The notes under the pieces are model-generated. The model saw only the letters and a list, made by a program, of their open reading frames with translations. It was not told the DNA's origin and did not search any database. 64,000 bases of DNA from Isoetes taiwanensis (taxonomy: Eukaryota; Streptophyta; Lycopodiopsida; Isoetales; Isoetaceae), in assembly GCA_021234155.1 (NCBI GenBank), contig JAJEKV010000431.1:142649-206648 (forward strand), read 5' to 3'. This document shows, piece after piece, positions 1-9,683 of this stretch. How positions within the stretch are numbered: the first letter of the stretch is position 1; each line of letters begins with the position of its first letter. Both the position numbers and the translations under genes were made by a program.

Positions 1-26
1 GAGCTCAGTCTCTTACCTGCTGTTTC

Positions 27-480
27 TTCAAGCACCATGGAAACTGTCTAAAGAGGGCATCTTTTGGAGGTCCACCTTATAAAATAGTCTGTTTTATGAG
101 CAGCTTAGTGAACACCAGAGAAGCAAACTGGTGATTGAAGGATTATTCCAAGCCTTTGCATACGTCATTTAGACCAAATTTTGCAATATCATGGCCATCA
201 ATAAGTGTTTGACCTACTTCAGGCTCCATAAGACGAAATAAAGTATTGAATTTACACTTACTGAAAGACCATGAAGAACCAAGCAGTGTTCAGACCTACA
301 GCACATGAATATCAATATTTCCTGAAGAGGGCCACCCCAGGAGAGGACGGTTGTACTCAACAATAAGAGGAACTTCTGGTAGGATATCTATGTATGTTCC
401 CCACGCTATCATTTTCGGCTTAACTAGCAAGCTGAAGGACTGCTGTCAACAAAGATCTTATTTTGAGTGCATAGCTCAAT
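27..480 (-). pseudogene. ABCC (MRP-type) ABC transporter remnant, end of TMD2 and second nucleotide-binding domain
   Basis: Read on the minus strand in shifting frames, this stretch follows plant ABCC1/2 transporters in order. It shows the last TMD2 helix region (LSYALKIRSLLTAVLQLAS), then GTYIDILPEVPLIVEYNRP, GWPSSGN, HGLS, NTLFRLMEPEVGQTLIDG, and IILQSPVCFSG matching the Q-loop region. Such proteins pump glutathione or other organic-anion conjugates across the vacuolar membrane. The copy is dead: the frame changes several times, stops occur, and the Walker A loop expected between HGLS and NTLFR is missing. A GTAAGA donor follows the exon near position 15, so this is probably a decayed intron-containing copy rather than a processed one. 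Identity is confident at family level only. Confidence 0.8.
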
Positions 481-756
481 GCAAATATTCACAGTGCTAA
501 CGATTTGAATGATAAACCTTTGAGATATTCTCTCCAAGGTAATCCTGATTCAAGCAATTCGAGTGCTTCGTATATACCTGATTAACAGAGGATACATGAA
601 GAATGTAAAGGACCAATTTACAAATTCAATCACGACGAACAAAAAAAGCTAGCAACAGGTCTTCGAAGCAAAGGATGCTGCAAAGAGAGGCAAAATAGAG
701 CAAAGGATGCTCCTAAGCAACAATTCTTTCAAGGGTCTCATAAGCAAAGGATGCTG

Positions 757-879
757 CAAATAACTAATGGGAATTACCAAATGTTCGCTTACACCACCTT
801 TTCCAACATAAACACGAAACGAAATCTTGCCAGGTTCCTCCTCTTCCATATCATCGAAAAAGGTACTCTTCTTTGCCAT
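757..879 (-). pseudogene. possible ABCC linker segment preceding TMD2
   Basis: The minus-strand frame here contains EEEEPGKISFRVYV. It resembles the acidic linker (EERETG-VSW-VY type) that joins NBD1 to the second membrane domain of ABCC transporters. It lies upstream of the NBD2 remnant in the correct order and strand. The distance is too short to hold a full TMD2, which implies a deletion. The match is short, so chance similarity is possible. Confidence 0.3.
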
Positions 880-880
880 G

Positions 881-3195
881 CCCTTCCTGCTGAGAGATTT
901 AACAAGCCTTTTCTTTATGATCTACATATTAAAACAATCTTGATCCGCCATGAATATTTTTGCCCAGCAAAAAGTCTTTATGTATACTAGATCACAAAAG
1001 TGATCAATCCGGATGCCATAGGTCTTCACGGATTTTGCACAGCTAGGCAGACGGATTTTTTAGATTTTATGAGCAGACATGGCCATGTTCTTGCAAAGTT
1101 GGTATTAGGTGGCCCCATTATCCCATCACAGCACATCCAACGTACAAAACTTGTTTCTTATATGTTTCATATCCTTTGCAACGATGGCCAAGGCATGAAA
1201 ATTTTTTGCGTAACAGCCCAGACATGATACACCAAATGTAAGTTCAATGCCTTAAATTCAGCAAGTTTCTGGCACGAAACCATCAGCGGATGTTTTTCAA
1301 TGCAACAACATGCACTTTGGTACAAACCCATTGTTCTTATGAGTGTTGTTCCAGAAGAGCCCACACTAATTCCTAAAAGACTGATTCATGGTCTGGATTT
1401 GCATAGTCCAAAGACCACCTGCACGTACTTGCTCAGCAACATACCAGGCAAAACGCAAAAGCTTAAGAAAAAACGTCTGAATCATATAAATAGTGCATCC
1501 ACAAGTCATGCAACATACTCTGTGAGAATATCTGAAAATAACAGTTCATTCACAGGCAAAACATCTGTACTTGCTCTGCAGCAGAAGAAACAGGTAATCA
1601 TCACAAATCCTTCTCATAAGTGGCAGTAATAAGTGAATATTGGCAGCTCACCAGTTCTATAGTACAAATCCTTGAATGTGCAAGTTTGGCAAGGCCCAAG
1701 CCATCATCTCCATAATGCATGAGAACTTCAGCATACTAACGAGAAAGAAACACAATGAAGGAAGAAACAACCGCAGTAGTTATCATAATCCCGCCATCGC
1801 AGAAAAAGAGAGTGTGAAATGTGCATTAGCAGAAACCTTCCCACATCAAGTCTCAAGCATGGCGTTGCATCCATAGAGGAATACCCAAATGTACAGAGCT
1901 CCAAAATTTCGGATCTGCTTGCCGCCCATCTCTGTTGCACGAAAATATCTAGAAATCTCAATGAACTTCCGTCACATCTCGTCTTTTCTTTGAACTTTTT
2001 TCTAGCATTCATCAATTGCTTTCCCCTTCTAAATGTGTTCTAGCATACGATTCCCGTCAAAAGTTCTTTTACCGCACGATTTAATGCCCAGAGGCATAAT
2101 ATCAGGCCTCGAATTTAGTTTTTGCACTAACCAGCAAAAATGCCGCCCTTCATCTATACTAATCGGATTTTTGAGAAAAACACCCCTAATTTGCCGGATT
2201 TTACACTAATTTTATAAAATTTCGACCGGAAATTTGCCTGCATCTAGTTTATCAAATCGGATATTTCTAACTTTAATCGGAAATTCTGGGGAGGAACCCC
2301 CCTAATTTCGACCCTTGCATAATATCTGGCTGCGCCTGCCATGGCATAACTAAAAACCCTGCAAATACAAACCCCATGTCGGTTAGCTCAAGAAAGAAAA
2401 TAAACAAACAGCCATGACCATCGAGTTTGACAAAGGAAAATAAATGCGGAAGACAAAACGACAAATCAAGGAAGCATGTAAATGCTAGGAGCTGCATCGT
2501 GGCTGCCCTGACCGCCATAGCCATTTTTGTTACCTCAATTTAGCATCATAACCTGATTTGCATGCCGCCATATAATAGAAAAAGGAAATCAAATCATAGG
2601 AGCTGGCACAAATCCGAAAGTGTTCTTCAGCCAAATGCCTGTACACTCATCCCAGGCCGCTGCTTCCTCATGGGTCCGAAGCCAAATATATTTTCTACCT
2701 CTAAACGACAAAGGCAAAAACGTCGACAAATAGATGCAAAAAACAAATCAACAACGAAGGAATTAATCAATAGCTCGGGTATGAAGAGGCATGACCGTCG
2801 GCAAGAAACAGGATAATAATTCCCTTGCCGTTCTTAAGAATGTCTAAGAAAATTTAGCCGTTCTCTGCATGGCTAGGACCCCCAAGAATGGTACCGAACA
2901 TTTCAAATTTAAGGCTGATGGAGCTATCACGATAACAGGAGGCAGTGAAACGATCGTGGTATTTATCAACGAATTTTTGAGTGAGTGTCATGTTAAAACC
3001 ACATTGAGACGGAGTTTTTTAAATTTCATGCTGGTTTAAACATGACGGTGGTTGTTAAATAAGGCGCTCGGCAGTGAAAACCCATAAATCATAACGAAGC
3101 GTTCGAGGTATCCAAAATATGGGCGCTCCCAGACGGAACCATCACCCGAAATTGAATTTGGCGCCTCACCTTAGGTTTCATTAAATAGGGCAACT
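881..3195. other. no recognisable gene
   Basis: Only short ORFs without recognisable motifs occur on either strand. The sequence looks like decayed intergenic or intronic DNA. Nothing here could be tied to a family. Confidence 0.5.
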
Positions 3196-3390
3196 TGCAA
3201 TGTTCCACAACTTTCTAGCAATGTTCTAGAATTTCAACAGCATTCCAACACATTCTAGAAGCCACCAGATGACCGCCAAGAACCTTCCAGAAGCCACCAG
3301 ATCCGACGGCCGAGATCGCGTGGGAGCAAATGGACGGCCCAGATCTGGCGGCTGATATATAATGGAATGTTCTGGAAGCCACCACTAATA
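3196..3390 (+). promoter_or_regulatory. cluster of heat-shock-element-like sites with a TATA-like box
   Basis: Four palindromes of the form TTCnnGAA lie at 3224-3231 and 3253-3260 (TTCTAGAA), 3285-3292 (TTCCAGAA) and 3370-3377 (TTCTGGAA). The last three continue as GAAGCCACCA, so part of the cluster is a short diverged repeat. A TATA-like string (ATATATAA) sits at about 3355-3362. Heat-shock factors bind alternating GAA/TTC modules. No ORF of note follows, so this may be an orphan or element-borne promoter, or a chance cluster. Confidence 0.35.
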
Positions 3391-4599
3391 ATTCAGATAT
3401 ATTCAGATATATATTCAGATATACATATAAAATATGTAGTCCAGGAGTATAAGTTTATATCGTGCAAAATCTTGTGGGGTCTTTCTTGCTCCCAAAGGTT
3501 TTTGCAACTTAATACTGTTGAAATAACACACTCAAGGGATAATTTTATGCGATTTTCTTAGTTTTTAGTTCAAAAAAGTTCTAAAATAGTTCTAAATTCT
3601 CGACCTTGTAATGCAATGTTAGAGCATAAATTAGTCGAATCCCGTTGTTATTTTTACTTTTTTCTCTACACACATGCTAACTTCACTTTAGCTGACTCAA
3701 AAGCGCTACTAAAGGCAAAGGACCCCAAAATGTTATGGAGACACATGTGTTCAACGAGAAGGAAACTACGTAATTTGTCCATAGGGGTGCGAGGGAGTAG
3801 CAACCCCTCAAAAGTTTACCTATTTCTTTGCAAACAAACAAAAAAGCAAGATAGACAAAATACTTCTCTGCATGGAGAAATGTGCGATGGATGCCCTTCT
3901 GCTACAGATCATGGAATTGTCTTTGAAGACTCTCAACATTGACAAGGAGCTTGACTATCTTCTCAACAACACTATATTGTGGATTGGTATTGTGCAAGCC
4001 CAAAGACATGATGAATACATCTCAAAGGGAGAACAACAAAGAAGGCCATGTAATCACAGAGCTTCACTACTTCAACTTCGTTTCCTCTAGTATAAATTTA
4101 TCGGCATCGTCGGTTTGAACTTCAACTAAGCGCATGATTTTGTGGATGTATTACCATTTGTAACACCATATGATGCAAAAACAATAATTTTTCATTCAAG
4201 CAGTTTGTTCAACTGTCTCCCAATGTCTTTTAAGGTCAATTAGGATGTTTAGCCAAAATGGTTGTGAAATAACAAATTTTTTGTCTTCTATAACAGCCAA
4301 TATAAACGTTCTAAGGGATAAGATACAAAAGCGTCTAATTTTTTCATATGAGTTTGCCCCATAATAAATCTTTGGCTTTCGTAGTGGTCCTTTTTCCCTC
4401 TAAAATGAGATATTTTTCTTTGTTGTTCTTCTCCTTAATGTTAAGTCTTCCTAAAATGTCTGTTTTCATGAGCAGTTTTATAAATCTTTAGACACAAGAT
4501 AGTAAAAGAGTCCTTTTTAGGGGTATTTTAGAATTTTGTAAATTTTTAGAAGGAATCTTTCAAACGCACTTCTTAAATAAGTGCGTTTCATTTTAAACC
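3391..4599. other. no recognisable gene; short anonymous ORFs
   Basis: Two overlapping plus-strand ORFs (3616-3942 and 3872-4090) look mildly protein-like but match no family I recognise. The rest is AT-rich. No RNA gene was seen. Confidence 0.4.
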
Positions 4600-5742
4600 T
4601 TGTTTGAGGACAAAGTTCATGGCAACTGAGTTGGGTTGACTCAGGAACATGGCTGTTGGATAGTCCTCTCTTTATCCCCTTATCGAAGGGGGCTACTCTC
4701 GGGTTGCATCTCCCAGTCTGTCGAAGAGAGGGAGGCATTAGGGGTGCATAGGGCCTGCTAAGAATAGGCTAATAAGTCTTGGGACTCGACCATAGCCATT
4801 TTCGCCGTGGTGATAGAAAAGTCCAAATGAGCTCTTGTTTGGGCTACTCCTGAGATCCCGGGTTGCATCTCCCCATATTTTTGGGTTTTAACAATTATAA
4901 GTGGTTAAAATATGTGCAAGAGGGAGGAGATCATTCCTTCGAGATATGCATGCCCATCCAATATGCTAGCACTAGAGGGCCTTTTGCCGGACCTACTTCG
5001 ATTTTGAACCTCATTGAAGTTGATGTATCACCTCAAAAACCTAATCGAGCCCATGTCTTACCCATGCCCCAAAGGGCAAGACATTGGGCCTATCCTGCTA
5101 AGATCTCTAGTAGGCTTTACACACCAGAGGGATCAGTCTGCAATGGGACATGTCCTCCTTATCTACTGGTCTAGCCCTGCCACCCTTAGCTAGGCGGGTT
5201 CTTATGCACAAACCACATTAATTGGGATTTCATGCGACTATCTAGATAGATCAACTACTGAGGTTTTCAGGATCTCTACCCCCCTTCCCAATACACAGGA
5301 GGCGCATAGATTAGAACATCATCATCCATAGAACTGAACTATAGAATAACATCTAATCTGCCTATCTAAACATACATGGTTATGTTCCTTTGTTAGGGGT
5401 TATGATCTCAGAGTCGATAAGGCCTCTAAGGCTAAGCTAACATGCTAAACCAGCTCATTGCCAGACTAAAAGTTGGCATTGCACAATAGTTGCTATTTAC
5501 CTGAACTTTGGCTTGCTCTAGCCTCGGAATGCGTCCATGCTTTTGTTGAAGGTGAAGGCGATCGAATCTTAGAGATGTATTGTGCAAAGCCAGCTTGATG
5601 GCATCTGGTAATGCAAACTAGCAGCTTAACTTGGCTGGAATGGCTCAAGGGAGCTGAAATACGAAAATGGAAAAGGTTTAGGGTTTTCCCTTTTGTTCCT
5701 TTTTACATGACCTGTTAGGGTTAGGGCTAAATAGGCATGTAG
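4600..5742 (-). mobile_element. chromovirus D 3' LTR, part 1 (split by later insertions)
   Basis: This stretch is collinear with the 3' LTR of chromovirus B (52632-54290). Shared landmarks include the CGGGTT-CATCTCCC block, a TAGAGGGCC block, CTACCCCCTTCCCAATACA (near 5280 and 53500) and a GTTAGGGTT string near the end. The LTR resumes at 14283 after the nested insertion, and the 7-bp string CATGTAG is repeated on both sides of that insertion. The outer (left) LTR edge could not be fixed; 4600 is approximate. Confidence 0.65.
5736..5742. repeat. target-site duplication CATGTAG, left copy
   Basis: CATGTAG at 5736-5742 directly precedes the T-run. The same heptamer at 14283-14289 directly follows the inserted block, at the point where chromovirus D LTR homology resumes. 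Length and placement fit a LINE insertion made by target-primed reverse transcription. Confidence 0.65.
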
Positions 5743-6057
5743 TTTTTTTTTTTTTTTATTAGTTGTATAGGTAACATATGTTTGCATGTATATGCATCAT
5801 GATATGGTAAAGCCAAAGTTTATACACAACTATTTGTGTAACTTGGGCTAATGGGTATGATACCAAAGACCTTTATGAAATGTTTTGATGGCACTTAAGG
5901 TATACGTAAGGGCCAAAAATATTAACTGAAAAATAAAAACCTTTGGTAATATGAATTTTCATCTACAGAAATATCGGAGTAATTTAACCTATTATTTGCT
6001 TTCGATTTTAGGGCAAAGGGCAACGCTGTGTCTTGGCGAAGTTCACTCCAGAAATCC

Positions 6058-6078
6058 GGCCAGAGGTAAGCTCTGGCC
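6058..6078 (+). promoter_or_regulatory. hairpin over a consensus 5' splice site in the direct repeat
   Basis: GGCCAGAG and CTCTGGCC form a perfect 8-bp stem closing a five-base GTAAG loop region. AG|GTAAGC is a good plant donor, and TTTTAG just upstream (near 6010) could be an acceptor, framing a mini-exon of about 55 bp. The same structure is kept in the right repeat at 12198-12218. Function is unproven. Confidence 0.4.
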
Positions 6079-6289
6079 ACATCATTCTAAGCGGTAAATG
6101 AGAAAAAGTTAGTATTGTTTGCCGGTACATGAGTGCTGGGAGCGTTAGCCATGTAAAACATGTCCCTTCTAAGAACAGCCGGTACTGCTATATAAAATGT
6201 GCATGAGCTTTTTGTGGAGATGCATGGGCCGCACTGTCTGGTGCAGATCCCCTTGTTTTTTAGCTGTGCTTATATCTACGAGCAGAGAG

Positions 6290-6643
6290 ATGCCTAGAAA
6301 GAAAGGAGATCTCAACTATGCTACTAGAAAGAGGCTGGCACAGGAAAAATTGGAAGCTAGCAGCAAGAAAAATTTATTCCAGTATCATAAGACTGCTAAG
6401 ATCTCTGAAGCAAGGATTAGTTCAGGGGCAAATGAGTTCAATGTGAATGTGCAAGATGGTAAAGCCAATCAGGAAACTATGGATCCTCCTTCTGCAGAAA
6501 TGGTGGCCACAAACAGAAATGCTGATAAGGAGGTGAACAAAGGCCCAGCAATGGCTTATGCATGTGGATCTACAAGTCTGAAACATGGAGCTGACGTAAT
6601 TCTGAGCAAAGCCATTGGGCTGGAGCGCACTTCTCAGGTTTAA
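6290..6643 (+). CDS. Penelope-like element ORF0, small basic protein
   Basis: This 117-codon ORF starts MPRKKGDLNYATRKRLAQEK and has a strongly basic N-terminus, followed by a polar, low-complexity remainder. The ATG at 6290 was preferred over the in-frame ATG at 6197 because the basic start is also conserved in the right repeat. No family was recognised. A nucleic-acid-binding or leader-exon role is plausible from composition only. CTTCTCAG|GTTTAA at its end could be a weak donor, so the ORF may be the first exon of a spliced product that joins the larger ORFs downstream. The right-hand copy is prematurely stopped. Confidence 0.5.
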   Translation: MPRKKGDLNYATRKRLAQEKLEASSKKNLFQYHKTAKISEARISSGANEFNVNVQDGKANQETMDPPSAEMVATNRNADKEVNKGPAMAYACGSTSLKHGADVILSKAIGLERTSQV

Positions 6644-7480
6644 ATTAGTTTAGCTCATTTATTTACATGATTATGATACCTGCATGAACTGCTTAGATAT
6701 AAGTCATGTGGTTTATGCATAAATAGCTAGAGGAAGTATGATTTACTGAATATTTGAGGATATTGTGCCTATATAAATCAGGGATACATAGTGGTACTAA
6801 ATATATGGTAATAATGCTATATGTGATGTATCCTTGTGTAGATAGAATTGGGCAATGAAGATCTTAAGATTATTTGAATCTTAGGATTTTAGCTTGTATG
6901 TTATGTAAAATGAGTCTTAGGAATAATGTAAAATAGGACTCAGGAAGACTCTTTCCAATAATATTAATGAAAATCATGATCTGAATAAATGTTTATGGCT
7001 AGAGAGAAACCAGATATTGGGTATTTATATAATGTCTTGAAACTGGATCTGAAGTTAGGAACTGAACCTACATAAGCATTATGACGAAAATAATCATTGT
7101 ATACATTTAATATTTGGCTTTAGGGGGATATGAGAGCTGATGCAGCATATATAAGGATACTGTCTGGTTGATTAACAAATCTGTTGCATATGCTTTAGGC
7201 GTAAGAATAGCAATTTAACATATCCTGCTTATTCTAGTAACTTAGGATATGTTTTTTAGCATGTATTTACTGCTGAGACAGTTTTTATTAGAGACTTGCT
7301 TAAACAGTAGACATCTGATTACTGTATCCAACAGTTTAATATGATCATAAATGTCCTTACCCCATGATATTTATGTGAAACGAGCAGGGTGAAGGGGCAT
7401 AAACCTAAAAAGTCCCATGACACCTGCTACCCTCAGCATAGCAACCATTCTAATGCTTGTTTTTGTTGTTTTGGGTGCAG

Positions 7481-7965
7481 GTAACAGGACTTTTTACTCC
7501 CTGTATTGTTTTGTTCAAAAAATGGAAGATGGACAATAAGCGAGAATTTTATCTAGTCAACTGGTCTTGAAGACAAAAACTCTATTTGAGTGGCTGGAAA
7601 ATACAGTGATTATGATTCTCTATTCTATGTTTTCTTAAAAAGCTTTTCATATAGTTGTTCTTTTTGATATGAGGAATGTAAGTTTACTCTATACTTCAAT
7701 ATAATGAAAGCTTTCAGATTATATGGATGAATGTAACCTGATCAATGCCTTACCAGTTAATGGCAAGGGCTGCTTATTGAATCAATTTTTAGTCCTAAGT
7801 ATAGGTCTAAAATAGATTGAAGTCTGTCTTTGGACAGGTTTAAGGTTTTTTCTTTTGATTCCAGCTTCTTGGTTTTACCAAGTTCATTGATCATGGTTAC
7901 TGAATTGTTTGGTGAAATGCTATTTTGCTTACTATGACATACTAACATGATGAATATGTGTATAG
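7481..7965 (+). other. candidate intron between leader and main ORFs of the Penelope-like element
   Basis: A donor-like CAG|GTAACA lies at 7478-7486. A consensus branch point TACTAAC lies at 7940-7946 and an acceptor TATAG at 7961-7965, just before the first large ORF. Retained introns are known in Penelope-like elements. The exon pairing is inference; no transcript evidence is available. Confidence 0.35.
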
Positions 7966-7968
7966 GAG

Positions 7969-8739
7969 ATGAATTTGGAACAAGAACCAAGCAATGAAAA
8001 TGTATGGATCAAAGAGCTGATTGCTTTACAATATGACAAATGCAATATTGACAGCCCGAATTTTGCTGTGCAAAATATTTTGGCGTGCATCAAAGGCAAG
8101 GATATCCACTCATTTATTACATTCAAGGAATGCAACCTACATGATAAAAGATTATCTCCAGTTATGTACCTTGGATTCAACGGGTGGTTTAAGGTATATC
8201 AACAAATCAAGATGGTAAATTTTGAATATGCTAAAGCTAAAGATATCATTGCTGCTGTGTACTCTGATTTTAGCAGTATACTTTATGAAAGGACATGCCT
8301 AGAAGATTTACAGGCCAGTAAATTTGTCTTAGGACTTTCAGCTTTAAAAGCTGCTAATGATATTATACCCACTTTTGACAATAAGAAAGAAGAAGACACT
8401 GTTATTATGCAGAATAGTGATGAGTTTCAAGGATGCCTATTTTCTGAGGCAAATTTAGCCGATGAGACTGTGCAAAATGCTGAAAAGGAACATAATGAGA
8501 CTGCTGGTACAGAGGTTGAGGTTCCTAACCTCACTCTTAGTAATTCTTCTTGCTTCCCAATACTTATTGAACAAGCAGTTGAAACATATTCTGCTATCTA
8601 TGCGCATGCCATATGGACTAGTCTGAACTTTGGAGCCCTTGCTCCAATAAATGTGGAAACTTGGATGGCTTTGTCTGGGGTAACAAAGGAAGAGGTCAAG
8701 TATGCAAAAATGGCTGCAACAAGTATTTACCAACCTTGA
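7969..8739 (+). CDS. Penelope-like element ORF1, unknown protein
   Basis: This 256-codon ORF begins MNLEQEPSNENVWIKEL, right after a TACTAAC branch-point and TATAG acceptor. No domain was recognised. It is rich in Asn, Glu, Lys and Ile like the RT protein, in marked contrast to the GC-richer chromoviruses around it. It ends TGA at 8737-8739. The next ORF lies in the same frame after three stops within about 20 bp, so the two may be one protein broken by decay or joined by processing. Its central part is acidic. Similar position upstream of RT is known for accessory ORFs of some endonuclease-less Penelope-like elements. Confidence 0.5.
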   Translation: MNLEQEPSNENVWIKELIALQYDKCNIDSPNFAVQNILACIKGKDIHSFITFKECNLHDKRLSPVMYLGFNGWFKVYQQIKMVNFEYAKAKDIIAAVYSDFSSILYERTCLEDLQASKFVLGLSALKAANDIIPTFDNKKEEDTVIMQNSDEFQGCLFSEANLADETVQNAEKEHNETAGTEVEVPNLTLSNSSCFPILIEQAVETYSAIYAHAIWTSLNFGALAPINVETWMALSGVTKEEVKYAKMAATSIYQP

Positions 8740-8778
8740 TGTTAACCTTCCTTTTAAGATGGACTTCTTTGGCCTGAC

Positions 8779-9492
8779 ATGTCTCTCAAAGATACTAATA
8801 TCCAAATTGGACAGAAAGGGCACATGGCATTCCCGAATATTGAGAGAGATGATTTTTATCTCAAACGCATATGGAGGACTCATTGTCCCTACTTCAAATG
8901 CAAATGTGAGAAAAAAGAAAGAAACAATAGGAGAAGAGAAGATATTTGCAAGTGCACAATTATATGGCTGGACCAAGGGATTTGGTATTTAATAAACCAT
9001 ATCCATGAATTATATCCTGAAGCCTCACCTATCATGAAGATGGTCACTTTGACCAAATTTCTGAATCAGGAACTAAAACCAGCGGTTATTGCGTATATTG
9101 GATATCTGGAGGTTAGAAAAACTATGCTGGACATGACTATTGCATATGCAGAAACTCCAGAAAGGAACCTGAAAGTTATGTTTGGCAACAACAAAGTTGC
9201 TGATATTGCTGAGAAGATGATTAAACCTGCCACGTTTTTGAGCATGCAGAATCCTAACAAACGTACTGGATTTATACAGAAGGCATTGTATGCTCCCAAA
9301 AACATTGGCACAAACTATGTCATAAAGACTCCTAAACTGCCTCCAAGAATTATGGTTGATCCAAAGAATGTTGGCCATACATGCAGCATTACCAAGATTA
9401 TTGAGACTGGTAGTAACAGTACGGATGAGATCATCACGTCTTTAAGTGATGATCTGCCTCAAAATGTTGAGATTGTGGCTGATACACAATAG
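8779..9492 (+). CDS. Penelope-like element ORF2, protein with N-terminal Cys cluster
   Basis: This 237-codon ORF lies in the same frame as ORF1. Near its N-terminus it has a metal-binding-like cluster, HCPYFKCKC followed 17 residues later by CKC. The rest is a mixed helical-looking sequence ending in an acidic tail. No named family was recognised. An alternative-frame ORF (8702-8992) overlaps its start, which is compatible with an ancient frameshift linking ORF1 and ORF2. The stop at 9490-9492 lies 191 bp before the RT reading frame opens. A pyrimidine-rich TTGTTGTTGTTGTAG acceptor precedes that frame, so a spliced ORF2-RT fusion is possible, though I saw no convincing donor. Confidence 0.5.
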   Translation: MSLKDTNIQIGQKGHMAFPNIERDDFYLKRIWRTHCPYFKCKCEKKERNNRRREDICKCTIIWLDQGIWYLINHIHELYPEASPIMKMVTLTKFLNQELKPAVIAYIGYLEVRKTMLDMTIAYAETPERNLKVMFGNNKVADIAEKMIKPATFLSMQNPNKRTGFIQKALYAPKNIGTNYVIKTPKLPPRIMVDPKNVGHTCSITKIIETGSNSTDEIITSLSDDLPQNVEIVADTQ

Positions 9493-9683
9493 ACCTCTGT
9501 TCTTGTTTAAATTTACCAACTAGGAAAGATATTCCTATGTTTGGACAGCTACTATATAAACATTGGCCATTTGGCTTGGATTTTAAATCCAAATTTTGAT
9601 ATTCTAAACATTATGTTTTATGTTCTGATTGAAGTAACATATGAAATAGTACTATGCTCATAAAACTCTTGTTGTTGTTGTAG

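Larger units (their letters stand above)
5758..7845 (+). repeat. Penelope-like element direct repeat, left copy
   Basis: It begins ATTAGTTGTATAGG and ends GGACAGGTTTAAGG. It aligns with 11898-13995 almost throughout, with scattered substitutions and small indels. It carries ORF0 and several splice-like signals. After its end the left copy continues with T6-C-T4 into the polymerase-coding interior. Confidence 0.9.

Noticed and set aside
1160..1480. PPR-like resemblance on the minus strand
   Set aside because: Only a short GFVPK-type similarity; no PPR repeat pattern could be followed.
5709..5727. GTTAGGGTTAGGG next to the Penelope-like element, suggesting telomeric insertion
   Set aside because: The string belongs to the chromovirus LTR; element B has GTTAGGGTT at the same LTR position. 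The true target is a T run, not telomere repeats.
5758..7845. Hammerhead ribozyme in the Penelope direct repeat, as reported for other Penelope-like elements
   Set aside because: No CTGANGA core with a matching GAAA and flanking stems was found on either strand by eye. A structural search would be needed to exclude a divergent form.
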